Shown here: piece by piece, positions 36,846 to 45,727 of the stretch
Layout of the letters: the number at the start of each line of letters is the position of its first letter
Position numbering within the stretch: position 1 is the stretch's first letter
DNA from: HK1 sp965204915
Lineage (GTDB): Bacteria > Pseudomonadota > Gammaproteobacteria > HK1
Direction of reading: 5' to 3'
Assembly: GCA_965204915.1 (NCBI GenBank)
Contig: OZ242023.1
Location: 3,348,001 to 3,412,000, forward strand
Length of the DNA stretch: 64,000 nt
The notes under the pieces: generated by a model
The model's input: only the letters and a program-made list of their open reading frames with translations
What the model was told of the DNA's origin: nothing
Database searches by the model: none
Position numbers and translations under genes: made by a program

Positions 36846-38037
36846 ATGGAATGGCTTGACGTACTCGGACGCATCGAGGCGGGAGAGGGCCGGACCACGG
36901 AGTTCAAGCGCGGGCTCGGCGATTTGTCTGCGATCGGCGAGGCAATCTGCGCCTTCGCGAACACCGAGGGAGGTGTCGTCGTCCTGGGGGTCGACGACGC
37001 CCGGACGATCGCGGGCGTCCGGGAGGACGCCGAGCGGGTGCAGGAGCGGTTGACGGGATTCCTCCAGACCGGTTGCAGCGCCCCCGTCTCCGCGGCGCGG
37101 CGGACGGCACCAAGACCCGAACGGGTGGGTGCACTGGATCGAGATTCCCCGGCAACGCGGATTCGAGCCGTTGCGCTACGACGGACGGGTGTGGGTCCGC
37201 CGTGAACGCAGCAGCGTCGAGCCGTCGCCGGTGGAGCTGCAGGAGCTCTACAACGCCTTCGGATACGTCCTCACCGAGGAGCGCTCGATACAGGCCGGCG
37301 CTCCGGCGCACATCGACCTGCAAAGATTCCGTTCCTATCTCCATGCCCTTGGACTCGATACCGAGGAGGAGCCCCAGCCCGACGAGGAAGACGATCTCCG
37401 CAACCGCGGCGTCCTGACGGAGCTCGGAGGCGCGCTGCACCCTACGCTCTACGGGGTGCTGGCGTTCGGCAAGGAGCCCCAGCGCTACCCGCAGACACGG
37501 AGCTTCCGGGTGGAGTGCGTGGCGTATGAAGGCGACGACCGGGCCTCCCGGGTGCTGCAGGTGGCCGATGCCGCGGGATGCCTTGATGAGCAGGTCCAGC
37601 GGGCCGCCGGGTGGTTCGCGGGTCTGGGGCGCTTCGAATCGTACCGGGGCCTGATGCGTGAAGATCGTCCGCTGCTGCCGCAGCCGGCGATCCGGGAAGC
37701 CCTGGTCAACGCCGTCGTCCACCGGGACTATGCGATCACCGGCTCGAAGGTGCTCTTCGAGGTCTTCCCACGGCGCGTCGACGTGACCAGCCCCGGTACC
37801 CTGCCCAACCACATGAGGGTGGAGAGCGTGCGCGCGGGCGCCCATCCCCGCTCGCGAAACGAATCGCTGGCGAACTTCATGCTCGCCATGGGCTTCATGG
37901 AACAGCGGGGCAGGGGTTGGCCTCTGATGCGCCGGATCATGCGCGAGTTCAACGGCGTCGAGCCCGAGCTGGTGCACGACGAGCGGAGTAGATTCGTGAG
38001 GGTCGGCTTCCGCCTGGATCCGCCGGAGGATGATTGA
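36846..38037 (+). pseudogene. AlbA_2/HATPase_c_4 regulator-like protein, frameshifted
   Basis: The first frame gives the AlbA_2 start: IEAGEGRTTEFKRGLGD and ICAFANTEGGVVVLGVDDAR. Near 37090 the frame changes, and the second continues as GWVHWIEIPRQRGFEPLRYD through REALVNAVVHRDYAITGSKV to the stop at 38037. Joined, they give about 396 residues, the usual size of this putative DNA-binding ATPase family. A single indel appears to inactivate it. It is related in domain layout, not closely in sequence, to the gene at 28.3-30.3 kb. Confidence 0.8.
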
Positions 38038-38040
38038 GCC

Positions 38041-38601
38041 GGATTCCGCGGCGCGCTCTCCCAATCGGTGATGCGCCGATCCGTCGCCGGGTTCCAGTCC
38101 GGATCCAGCTCGTCGCGGCGTGTAAGTCGGACCTTGCCCTTCACGCCCACGACCAACCCGGCCCGCTGCAATCCCTCGAACGAGGCGTTCTTGGCGCTGA
38201 ACAGCACTTCGGCTTCACCGTAGGCGCGCTCGCCGGTGCCGTATTGCTCGTACCAGGCGACGCAGAAGCGGGTGTCCGGGTCCAGATCGCCTTCCTTCCG
38301 GGCCAGGGTCTCGTCCAGGACGTAGCGCCCGGCGCAGCCAGACGTAAAAGAAATCGGACAGGTCGGCGTAGCCAACGTTGTCGTAGCAGGGCGGGTCGAT
38401 GGAAACGATCTTGTCGGCCGACAGCTCTTGTATCCCGGCGTCTGCCTGCATAACCGAACCACGGAATTCGCCATTCACACCAGATACACACGCCCACGGT
38501 CTCCCTCGGCGACGGTCGCCATCAGCCGCGCGCCCATGCGGCCCGCCTTGCCTTCGGCCTTGATGTAGTCGCCGGGAATCGGCGCATCCGACATCAGGCA
38601 A
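38041..38601 (-). pseudogene. DUF1156 adenine-specific DNA methylase, fragments of the C-terminal half
   Basis: Three pieces in different frames follow each other on the minus strand. The first is MSDAPIPGDYIKAEGKAGRM ending GDRGRVYLV. The second is KIVSIDPPCYDNVGYADLSD followed by FFYVWLRRALR. The third begins ETLARKEGDLDPDTRFCVAW and ends NPATDRRITDWE. All match the C-terminal half of DUF1156 methylases, where DPPY is the catalytic motif. Here it reads DPPC. Internal deletions separate the pieces, so the gene is dead. The 5' half is absent. The fragment abuts the AlbA_2 remnant tail to tail. Confidence 0.8.
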
Positions 38602-38735
38602 TGGCGGCGAACCGTCGATTCACCGGCTCCGAATCGGGGAGTCGTCCCACGACGGCCGAATCGGGTCGCCGTCCGGGGACCGAACCCGGACCGTCGCTTG
38701 TCTTGCCTGCACTCTCAGCTTACGATGCCTGCATC

Positions 38736-38984
38736 ATGAGCACGCAATATACGATCCGGGCGGTGCCGGCGGAGGTGGACCGAGCCCTCCGGCAACGGGC
38801 CAGGCGCGAAGCGAAGAGCCTCAATGCGGTCGTCGTCGAAGCGCTCGCCCGCGGCCTGGAGCTGGAGGCCGAACCCGTCCGGCACACGGACCTCGACCAC
38901 CTGATCGGTTCCTGGCAGGAAGACCCGGAGTTCGACCGCGCGGTCGCCGATTTCGAGCACGTCGATGACGAGGCGTGGAAGTGA
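38736..38984 (+). CDS. Antitoxin, ribbon-helix-helix type (FitA/VapB-like)
   Basis: The 82-residue protein begins MSTQYTIRAVPAEVDRALRQ and continues RARREAKSLNAVVVEALARG, a ribbon-helix-helix DNA-binding domain. It ends with an acidic toxin-binding tail (DPEFDRAVADFEHVDDEAWK). Its stop overlaps the start of the PIN toxin gene. It probably represses its own promoter together with the toxin. Confidence 0.82.
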   Translation: MSTQYTIRAVPAEVDRALRQRARREAKSLNAVVVEALARGLELEAEPVRHTDLDHLIGSWQEDPEFDRAVADFEHVDDEAWK

Positions 38985-39364
38985 ACGTCGCCCTCGACAC
39001 CAACGCATACAGCGATTTCATGCGCGGCAACCCCTGGCGGGTCGAAGTCGTCCGCGCCGCTCGTTCCATTTTCGTCCCACTCATCGTATTGGGCGAGCTT
39101 CGTGCCGGCTTTGCGGCCGGAGGTCGGAAATCGACCAATGCCGCCAACCTGCAGCGGTTCCTGAGCAGTCCCAGGGTTGCCGTCCTCCTGCCCGATGAAC
39201 AGACGGCGCACCACTATGCCCAGCTCCATCTTCAGCTCCGCGGGCGGGGCTCGCCCATTCCGACGAACGATCTCTGGATCGCGTCCCTCGTCGTCCAGCA
39301 CGACTTGGTTCTATGCACTTCCGATCGGCATTTCCGGCAGCTCCCGCAAGTAGTGACGTGCTGA
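38981..39364 (+). CDS. PIN-domain ribonuclease toxin, FitB/VapC-like
   Basis: The protein has 127 residues with the GTG at 38981 (GTGA overlap). A GTG at 38975 is also possible. PIN residues are visible in NVALDTNAYSDFMRGN, the Glu in VPLIVLGELRAGFAAG, and PIPTNDLWIASLVVQHDLVL and CTSDRHFRQLP. It forms a second, intact toxin-antitoxin pair at the right end of the degraded island. Confidence 0.85.
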   Translation: MNVALDTNAYSDFMRGNPWRVEVVRAARSIFVPLIVLGELRAGFAAGGRKSTNAANLQRFLSSPRVAVLLPDEQTAHHYAQLHLQLRGRGSPIPTNDLWIASLVVQHDLVLCTSDRHFRQLPQVVTC

Positions 39365-39575
39365 CCGGACCCGGCGCTGCCTTCCGCGCCATCGCCCGCG
39401 AAGGGATCATGGAAGGCGGGGAGCCGGTCCGGGTCGAAATGCGCGGGAACGACGTCTCGCCGTAGGGGACGTGCGGCCAAGGGATAGCCGGTCGGCGGAC
39501 AAATCCTCGTCGTCTTCTCGAAGAGTTCACGGATCAGGGACCAGCGTGCCTGTGTACATGCGCCCGCCTGTCGGA

Positions 39576-40268
39576 TCAGTCGAGCCAGTCGACGTATTCC
39601 TCGATGTGCCGGCCCAGGTCGAGGGTGTGCCGGCGCACGAGCCTTTCGGCAAGCCCGGTGTCCCGCGCCTCCAGCGCCTCGATGATGTGCATGTGGTCGA
39701 TGATCGAGCGGGACGCGCGATCCTTCTCGGCGATGGTGCGCATCCGGATCGAGCGCATGTGGAGAAAGAGGTTCTCGGTGATGCCGGAGAGGAGGTCGCA
39801 GCGGCTCAGGCGGAACAGCGCCTGGTGGAACGCGATGTTGGTGTCGGAGTACTCGTCGATGTGGGCCTGCACCGCGCCGTCCTCGCCGAAGGTCGAGAAC
39901 ATCTCGCGCAAGGTGGCGATCTCCGCATCGGTGGCGTTCTCGGTGATGAGGCGTGCCGCCATGCTCTCCAGCGCCGCCCACACCGTGACCATCTCCAGCA
40001 CCTCCTTCTTCGTCTTGCGGGCGACGAACGCCCCGCGCCGCGGGATGGTGCGCACGAAGCCTTCGTTCTCGAGCCGGCACAGGGCCTCGCGAACGGGGGT
40101 GCGGCTCACCCCCAGATCCTCGGAGAGCTGGCGCTCGTCGAGGCGGTGCTCCTCGGCGTCGGCGTAGACGTTCATCGAGGTGATGGCGGTCCTGAGCGCC
40201 TCGTAGATGCGGTCCTTGAGCGCGGCGGGGTTGTCGACCGGCTTCAGGGAGAGGTGTGCGACGGCCAT
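39576..40268 (-). CDS. GntR family transcriptional regulator with FCD ligand-binding domain
   Basis: The 230-residue protein has the winged helix-turn-helix RLDERQLSEDLGVSRTPVRE followed by ALCRLENEGFVRTIPRRGAF, and an all-helical FCD domain with metal-ligand histidines (NIAFHQALFRLS, IIDHMHIIEALEARD, VRRHTLDLGRHIEEY). Such regulators respond to small organic acids. It lies downstream of tctA on the same strand and has its own upstream palindrome at 40295-40323. It presumably controls the adjacent transporter and AcnX genes. Confidence 0.88.
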   Translation of the reverse strand: MAVAHLSLKPVDNPAALKDRIYEALRTAITSMNVYADAEEHRLDERQLSEDLGVSRTPVREALCRLENEGFVRTIPRRGAFVARKTKKEVLEMVTVWAALESMAARLITENATDAEIATLREMFSTFGEDGAVQAHIDEYSDTNIAFHQALFRLSRCDLLSGITENLFLHMRSIRMRTIAEKDRASRSIIDHMHIIEALEARDTGLAERLVRRHTLDLGRHIEEYVDWLD

Positions 40269-40294
40269 CGGAAAATCTTCATCGGTTGTCTTCC

Positions 40295-40323
40295 GGTATC
40301 TGGTATACGGAATACAGAATACC
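40295..40323. promoter_or_regulatory. Probable GntR operator upstream of the regulator gene
   Basis: Two nested inverted half-sites share one centre at 40309: GGTAT (40295-40299) with AATACC (40318-40323), and GGTAT (40302-40306) with ATAC (40312-40315). The site lies 27-55 bp before the regulator's start codon, a place suited to autoregulation. A related half-site pair occurs upstream of tctC. Confidence 0.55.
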
Positions 40324-40370
40324 GGGCATCCATCCCACCTGCCAGAACGCTCCGTCGCGCACCGCGGACG

Positions 40371-41876
40371 TCAGGACTTGCCGCGAGGACGCCTGAGCTT
40401 CCGGAACAACGGATAACAGGCCAGCAGCACCGCGATGGCGATGCAGGTGGCCGACAGCGGCCGTTCGATGAAGATCAGCGGATCGCCTTGCGAAGCCAGC
40501 AGCGACTGCCGCAACGAGCGCTCCGCCAGCGGCCCGAGCACGATGGCGAGCACCGCGGGGGCCACCGGATAGTTCAGCTTGCGGAGCAGGTAGCCGGCGA
40601 TACCGAACAGGAACATCAGCCACACGTCGTGCATCGTCTGCGTCGGCGCGTACCCGCCGACGACGCAGAGCACGAAGATCACCGGGGCCAGGATCGTGAA
40701 CGGCATCGTCAGCACTTTGACGAACACCGGGATGAACGCCAGGTTGATCAGCAGGGTCACGAGATTGGCGATGTAGAGGGAGCCGATCAGCCCCCACACG
40801 AAATCCGGATGCTCGGAGAACAGCAGCGGGCCGGGGCGCAGCCCCCAGATGATCATGCCGCCGAGCAGGATCGCGGTGGTCGGCGAGCCCGGAATGCCGA
40901 GGGTGATCATCGGCAGCATCGACCCGGTCGAGGCCGCGTTGTTGCCGGCCTCGGGGGCGGCGACGCCGGCGATGTTGCCCTTGCCGAAGGAGTCCGGATC
41001 GCGGGAGAACGTCTTCGCCAAGCCGTAGGACATCAGCGAGGCGGGCGTCGCGCCGGCCGCCGGCAGCGTCCCGACGAAGTACCCGATGGCCGAGCCGAGC
41101 GAGGTCGTGCCGATGTACTGCTTCACGTCCCGCAGGTTCCGGAGCAGCCTGGAGAACGACATCCTGACCTTGTGCACCGTGACCTTGCCCTTGGTCTCCT
41201 CCAGCGTCCACAGCATCTCCCCGATGCCGTAGATGCCGATCGCGAGCACGAGGAAGTTGATGCCGTGGAGAAAGCCCGAGACGTCGCCGAAGATCAGGCG
41301 CGGCTTGCCGGAAATGATGTCGAGGCCCACCGTCGCCAGGACGAGGCCGATCAGGATGGAGAAGATCGTCTTCGGAATGTCGTCGCCCCCGAGACCGATG
41401 AAGGTCGCGAACGCGAGCACCATGAGCGCGAACTCCTCGGGCGGCCCGAACTTGAGCGCGAACTCGGCCAGGGGCGGCGCGAACAGCGTGAACAGGACGA
41501 CGGAGATCGTGCCGCCGATGAACGAGGCCACCGCCGCCGCGGTCAGCGCCCGGTCCGCCTTGCCCGCCTGCGCCAGCGGCCGCCCGTCGAACACGGTGGC
41601 CACCGCGGTCGAGGCGCCGGGGATGCCGAGGGTGATCGAGCTGATGGCGCCGCCGTACATCGCGCCGTAATAGATCGCGGCGAGGAAGATGATCGCCGCG
41701 GTCGGCGGCACGAGAAAGGTGATCGGCAGCAGGATCGCCACGCCGTTGACCGAGCCGAGGCCCGGCATCGCCCCGATCAGCAGGCCGATGGAGCAGCCGA
41801 GGAAGATCATCATCAGGTTGACCGGCTGCATCGCCTCGAGCAGCCCGGCCCCCAGCAATACGAGTACCGTATCCAT
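40371..41876 (-). CDS. tctA: Tripartite tricarboxylate transporter, large permease subunit TctA
   Basis: The 501-residue, strongly hydrophobic protein has about 11-12 membrane segments. The duplicated TctA signatures are IGAMPGLGSVNGVAILLPIT, YGGAISSITLGIPGASTAVA and TLGIPGSPTTAILLGGMIIW. It moves carboxylates across the inner membrane with TctB, using the periplasmic binding protein TctC. It is the last gene of tctCBA, 16 bp after tctB. Confidence 0.94.
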   Translation of the reverse strand: MDTVLVLLGAGLLEAMQPVNLMMIFLGCSIGLLIGAMPGLGSVNGVAILLPITFLVPPTAAIIFLAAIYYGAMYGGAISSITLGIPGASTAVATVFDGRPLAQAGKADRALTAAAVASFIGGTISVVLFTLFAPPLAEFALKFGPPEEFALMVLAFATFIGLGGDDIPKTIFSILIGLVLATVGLDIISGKPRLIFGDVSGFLHGINFLVLAIGIYGIGEMLWTLEETKGKVTVHKVRMSFSRLLRNLRDVKQYIGTTSLGSAIGYFVGTLPAAGATPASLMSYGLAKTFSRDPDSFGKGNIAGVAAPEAGNNAASTGSMLPMITLGIPGSPTTAILLGGMIIWGLRPGPLLFSEHPDFVWGLIGSLYIANLVTLLINLAFIPVFVKVLTMPFTILAPVIFVLCVVGGYAPTQTMHDVWLMFLFGIAGYLLRKLNYPVAPAVLAIVLGPLAERSLRQSLLASQGDPLIFIERPLSATCIAIAVLLACYPLFRKLRRPRGKS

Positions 41877-41892
41877 CGGCGCGCTTCCCCGG

Positions 41893-42399
41893 TCAGGAGT
41901 ACATCAGGTCGTAGATCGGATAGAACAGCGGCTCCGTGATCTCCTTGGGCAGCGGAATCTTCAACGCCCACTCGAACAGGCAGAAGATGAACACGGGGAT
42001 CGACACGGTCAGGATGCCGGTGAGCGGCCACGAGTGCCGGCCGACGAACTTCAGGTAGAACAGCAGGAACAGGATCAGCGCGGCGTACAGCCCGACGACG
42101 TGGGTGGCGAGCAGCAGGAACAGGATGGCGGCGACGGAGACGCCGACGACGATCGCGTTGTCCTTCGTCATGTACGGCGAGTCCGAGCGCGACTCCGGCG
42201 TCGCGCGCAGGAACCAGCGGATCAGCGTCACCACCGAGGCCAGCAACATGCCGAAGGACAGCCAGAAAGGCCATGCCCCGGAGCCCGGACCGCGACCCTC
42301 GATCCAGCCGATGTTGAGCTCGGCGCTCTTGGCCATCAGGCCGATGGAGCACAGGATGGTCACCACGGCCATCGCGAGCTCGGCGGTACGGACGGTCAT
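41893..42399 (-). CDS. tctB: Tripartite tricarboxylate transporter, small permease subunit TctB
   Basis: The 168-residue protein has four hydrophobic segments: LAMAVVTILCSIGLMA, FWLSFGMLLASVVTLIRWFL, VVGLYAALILFLLFYLKFV, and WPLTGILTVSIPVFIFCLFE. These are the usual layout of TctB. It lies between tctC and tctA. Confidence 0.9.
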   Translation of the reverse strand: MTVRTAELAMAVVTILCSIGLMAKSAELNIGWIEGRGPGSGAWPFWLSFGMLLASVVTLIRWFLRATPESRSDSPYMTKDNAIVVGVSVAAILFLLLATHVVGLYAALILFLLFYLKFVGRHSWPLTGILTVSIPVFIFCLFEWALKIPLPKEITEPLFYPIYDLMYS

Positions 42400-42627
42400 T
42401 GCGACGCCTGCTCCGGAATGGTCGGCTCTTGACAGGCCGGCCCTTGCTTCCCGGATCCACCGGGCCGGAAGAGCCTGAGCCGGAAGGGCCCGTTCATGAA
42501 TTCCCCGGCGTCTTGTACGAGGCCCGATCGCCGGGGCGCCGTAATGCGCGATGCGGTCCGGGGCGGCGGGGCGGGACGGCCCGGTTCGTCCGTCCCGCCC
42601 CGCCGCGAGATCGACCCCGAGGCCGGA

Positions 42628-43629
42628 TTACTCGCCGGTGATGGCGGCGGCTCCGACCTTTTCGATCAACTCCTTGTGCCGCACGATCTGCTCCGCGTGG
42701 AAGGCGCCGAGATCGTCGCCCGCGACCCACTCGGTGCAATCGAGACCGTCCTCGACGCAGAACTTCTGCCATTCGTCGGACTTGTAGAGGGTGTCGAACA
42801 GGTTGATGTACCACTGCTGCGCCTCGGCCGACATGCCCGGGGGGCCGTTGATCGAGCGCTGCATGTAGTACTCGATGTCCACGCCGAGCTCCTTCGCGGT
42901 CGGGATGTCCGGATAGGCGGCCATGCGCTCGCCGGTGAACTGCACGAGCGGCTTGGTGTTGCCGGCGCGGTAGAACTCGTTCTGCTCCGCCGGATTGTTG
43001 ACGGTGGAGTCGATGTGCTTGCCGACGAGGTTCTTCGCCACCGTGCCGCCGCCCGGGAACGGGATGTAGGTCACTTTGTAGTCGAACGCGGCCTCCATCA
43101 TCGCCGTCAGGATGGAGTCCTCCTGGCCGCTGCCGGTGCCGCCGACCTTCCAGCTCTTGCCGGCCGTCTTGACTGCGGCGACGTAGCTGTCGAGATCGGT
43201 GATGTCGCCGCGGTCGGTATGCACCCACAGCAGGAACGTGTCGAGCGCCATGCGGCCGATCGGGGTGAACTTGCTCACGTCGACGCCGAGGTCCGGCTGG
43301 ATGATCGGGGTCGTGTAGAAGCTGTTCAGCGTGACCAGGACGGTGTGTTCGTCGCCGGCCTTGTCCTGCAGGTAGCGCAACGCTTCGGCGCCGGAGCCGC
43401 CGGGCTTGTTGATCGGGATGAACGGCCGCGGCGACAGGTCCTTCTTCTCGATCAGGCCCTGCAGCAGCCGCGCGATCTGGTCGGCGCCGCCGCCGGTGCC
43501 GGCCATGATGATGAACTCGACCGGCTTCTTCGGCTCCCAAGCCATGGCCGCGTTCGAGGCCGCCAGCGAGCCGCCGAGGGCAAGCGCACCGGCGAGGCCG
43601 GCCGCAATCGTCTTCCTGGGTTGAAACAT
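42628..43629 (-). CDS. tctC: Tripartite tricarboxylate transporter substrate-binding protein (TctC/Bug family)
   Basis: The 333-residue protein has a signal peptide ending ...AASNAAMA followed by WEPKKPVEFIIMAGTGGGAD, the Bug-family start. PINKPGGSGAEALRYL lines the ligand site. Bug proteins bind carboxylates in the periplasm. GAGGAG lies upstream of the ATG. A 228-bp gap separates it from tctB, longer than usual, and holds no gene. It is divergent from the AcnX genes, suggesting that the transported compound feeds that pathway. Confidence 0.92.
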   Translation of the reverse strand: MFQPRKTIAAGLAGALALGGSLAASNAAMAWEPKKPVEFIIMAGTGGGADQIARLLQGLIEKKDLSPRPFIPINKPGGSGAEALRYLQDKAGDEHTVLVTLNSFYTTPIIQPDLGVDVSKFTPIGRMALDTFLLWVHTDRGDITDLDSYVAAVKTAGKSWKVGGTGSGQEDSILTAMMEAAFDYKVTYIPFPGGGTVAKNLVGKHIDSTVNNPAEQNEFYRAGNTKPLVQFTGERMAAYPDIPTAKELGVDIEYYMQRSINGPPGMSAEAQQWYINLFDTLYKSDEWQKFCVEDGLDCTEWVAGDDLGAFHAEQIVRHKELIEKVGAAAITGE

Positions 43630-43721
43630 GGGTTTCCTCTCCTCTTTGGGTGGCGAGCCGGTCTCCCGGCTCCAGGGGGATACGCACCGGTACAATCGTC
43701 ATCCGCCCGGAACGTCCCGTG

Positions 43722-43742
43722 GGATACAAAATGCCATATACC
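43722..43742. promoter_or_regulatory. Candidate GntR operator between tctC and the AcnX genes
   Basis: GGATAC (43722-43727) and TATACC (43737-43742) form an inverted pair similar to the half-sites in front of the gntR gene. The site lies in the 216-bp divergent intergenic region, where one regulator could control both the transporter and the catabolic genes. Confidence 0.4.
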
Positions 43743-43845
43743 ATCCGGTTCTGCCATTCGATCAGTACACCATGTCCGTACCTGCAAGCAAGACCTTCCC
43801 ATGCCGCAAAATCAGGGGAATCACGCCACAGGGGAATGAACGAAG

Positions 43846-45087
43846 ATGCACCTGAACGACGAAGAGCGGGCCATGCTCGCCGGAGAGTACGGTGAGCCGA
43901 GGCGTCGGGCGCTGGAGCTGCAGGTGCGGATCGGCCGCGTGTTCGACGCGCCCGATTTCGTCGAGGTCCGCCAGGCCCACGTCATGGCGGATACGGAATC
44001 CCTCGGTGAGGCGGGGGTCGAGTACCTGGAGTCGCTGGCGAGCCACGACGAGGCGGAAAGGCGAGTGCGCGTTCCTACCATTACCGACCCCCGCGGCATC
44101 GACTTCTGCGCCTGGCGGCGGCTCGGGCAGAAGGACGAGTGGGCCGCTCTCGAGCAACGCGCCATCGACGCCATGCGCGCGCTGGGCATCCTCATGACCG
44201 ATACCTGCATCAACTACCAGACCGTCTCCCCGCCGGTGTTCGGCGAGCACGCCGCCTTCGGCGACACCGGGGTGGTCATCTACTCGAACAGCGTATGCGG
44301 CGCGCGCAGCAACTTCGAGGGCGGACCGGCCGCCGTCAGCGCCGGGCTGACCGGGCGCACGCCGCGCTACGGCTGCCACCTCGACCGCCACCGCCGGGGC
44401 ACCCACCTGTTCGAGGCGGGGACGCGGCCGCAGACGCTGAACGACTGGGGCGCCCTCGGCGCGATCGTCGGGCGGGCGGTCAACTCCTACTGGCACGTGC
44501 CGGTGATCGCCGGGATCGACGGCGCCCCCACCTCCGACGAGCTCAAGCACTTCGGTGCCGCGCTGGCGAGCTACGGCTCGGTGCCGATGTTCCACATGAT
44601 CGGGGTCACGCCGGAAGCGCTCGACCCCGACAGCGTCTTCGACGCGCCGCCGGAGCACGTCCGCCGCATCGGCCGGGCCGATCTGGACGACTTCCACCGG
44701 TCCTTCGGCCGCCACGAGGACGGTGTCGACGTGGTGGTCTTCGCGGCCCCGCAGCTCTCGCTGGCCGAGCTGCAACGGCTTGCCGACCTTCTCCGCGGGC
44801 GGCGGGTGCATCCGGACACCGCGATGCTGATCGCCACCTCCCCCGAGAACAAGGCGGCCTGCGACCGCATGGGCTTCACCGGCGTCTTCGAGGATGCCGG
44901 AGCGCTCCTGCTCCGGGGGGTGTGCTTCTACCAGATGCGGGCGCGGGAGATGGGCGAAGCCAACGGCTGGCGGCGCCTGCTGACGAACTCCGCCAAGCTG
45001 GTCAACATCATCCAGGGATACGGATACGATCCGGCCATCGCCTCCATGGAGGCATGCGTGGACGCGGCGGTACGGGGACGGTACTAA
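43846..45087 (+). CDS. Aconitase X (DUF521) large subunit
   Basis: The 413-residue protein has the AcnX pattern: the N-terminus LNDEERAMLAGEYGEPRRRA, then TDTCINYQTVSPPVFGEHAA, SNSVCGARSNFEGGPAAVSA and GLTGRTPRYGCHLD. Characterised bacterial AcnX enzymes are cis-3-hydroxy-L-proline dehydratases. Archaeal two-subunit forms act on mevalonate 5-phosphate. Here large and small subunits are separate genes. Linkage to a carboxylate transporter and a racemase suggests dehydration of an imported hydroxy acid or hydroxyproline isomer. The substrate is inferred only. Its stop codon forms part of the target duplication of the following MITE-like insertion. Confidence 0.85.
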   Translation: MHLNDEERAMLAGEYGEPRRRALELQVRIGRVFDAPDFVEVRQAHVMADTESLGEAGVEYLESLASHDEAERRVRVPTITDPRGIDFCAWRRLGQKDEWAALEQRAIDAMRALGILMTDTCINYQTVSPPVFGEHAAFGDTGVVIYSNSVCGARSNFEGGPAAVSAGLTGRTPRYGCHLDRHRRGTHLFEAGTRPQTLNDWGALGAIVGRAVNSYWHVPVIAGIDGAPTSDELKHFGAALASYGSVPMFHMIGVTPEALDPDSVFDAPPEHVRRIGRADLDDFHRSFGRHEDGVDVVVFAAPQLSLAELQRLADLLRGRRVHPDTAMLIATSPENKAACDRMGFTGVFEDAGALLLRGVCFYQMRAREMGEANGWRRLLTNSAKLVNIIQGYGYDPAIASMEACVDAAVRGRY

Positions 45088-45091
45088 GGTC

Positions 45092-45244
45092 CTCGAGTTT
45101 CGGGATTCGCTGACCGAAATGGATTCCCGCTTTCGCGGGAATGACGGCCAGCCTGAAAGCAACGCGTCTCGCTGAAATGACGTCATTCCCGCGAAAGCGG
45201 GAATCCATCGCCTGATTCAGGCATTTTGAATCCCGAAACTTGAG
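45092..45244. mobile_element. MITE-like element with terminal inverted repeats and 7-bp target duplication
   Basis: The 153-bp element begins CTCGAGTTTCGGGATTC and ends with the inverted copy (CTCAAGTTTCGGGATTC on the other strand). It is flanked by the direct repeat taaggtc at 45085-45091 and 45245-45251. Inside are two copies of a REP-like palindrome (ATTCCCGCTTTCGCGGGAAT) in opposite orientation at 45121-45147 and 45184-45206. It encodes no protein, so it would need a transposase in trans. It separates the two AcnX subunit genes, which would otherwise be 24 bp apart. Confidence 0.9.
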
Positions 45245-45271
45245 TAAGGTCGATACCAGGAGGCGGTACTG

Positions 45272-45727
45272 ATGGGCACGGACGATCGCGTGGGCCGGGA
45301 GCTCCGCGGCCACCCGGGGATCGGCGAGACGGTGTCGGGAACGGCGCTGGTCGCCTGTGACGACTTCAGCGCCCGCTACGATCTGGACCGCATCCGGGGG
45401 ATCTTCTCCCGCCCCGCCCATGCGCTGTACGGCGAGAGCTACGTCGGCCGGGTCCTGGTGCTCGATACCGCCAAGGGCGGGGTCGCCACCGCGTGGATGC
45501 TGCGCGAGATGTGCTCGCGCGGCATGGCCCCTGCGGCCCTGCTGCTCAACCGCGCCAATCCCGTCATGGTGCAGGGCGCGGCGTTCGCCGGATTGCCCTT
45601 CATCGACCGGTTCGAGGTGGACGTCACCCGGAGCCTGCACACCGGGGAGACGGTCAGGGTCTTCCCGAGCGAAGGGGTGGTGCGGATCGAAGCGAGCGTC
45701 GGCGAGACAGGAGCGACGGATCGATGA
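45272..45727 (+). CDS. Aconitase X swivel-domain small subunit (DUF126)
   Basis: The 151-residue protein matches the small subunit/swivel domain of two-subunit AcnX enzymes: GETVSGTALVACDDFSARYD, GRVLVLDTAKGGVATAWMLR, and APAALLLNRANPVMVQGAAF. In well-known AcnX proteins a serine-containing loop lies where this protein has KGGVATAW, so substrate handling may differ. AGGAGG precedes the ATG. The stop overlaps the racemase start (ATGA). Confidence 0.82.
   Translation: MGTDDRVGRELRGHPGIGETVSGTALVACDDFSARYDLDRIRGIFSRPAHALYGESYVGRVLVLDTAKGGVATAWMLREMCSRGMAPAALLLNRANPVMVQGAAFAGLPFIDRFEVDVTRSLHTGETVRVFPSEGVVRIEASVGETGATDR

Noticed and set aside
39471..41939. Plus-strand open frame of over 800 codons across gntR and tctA
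   Set aside because: It is antisense to two clear genes, with His/Arg/Gln-rich low-complexity translation.
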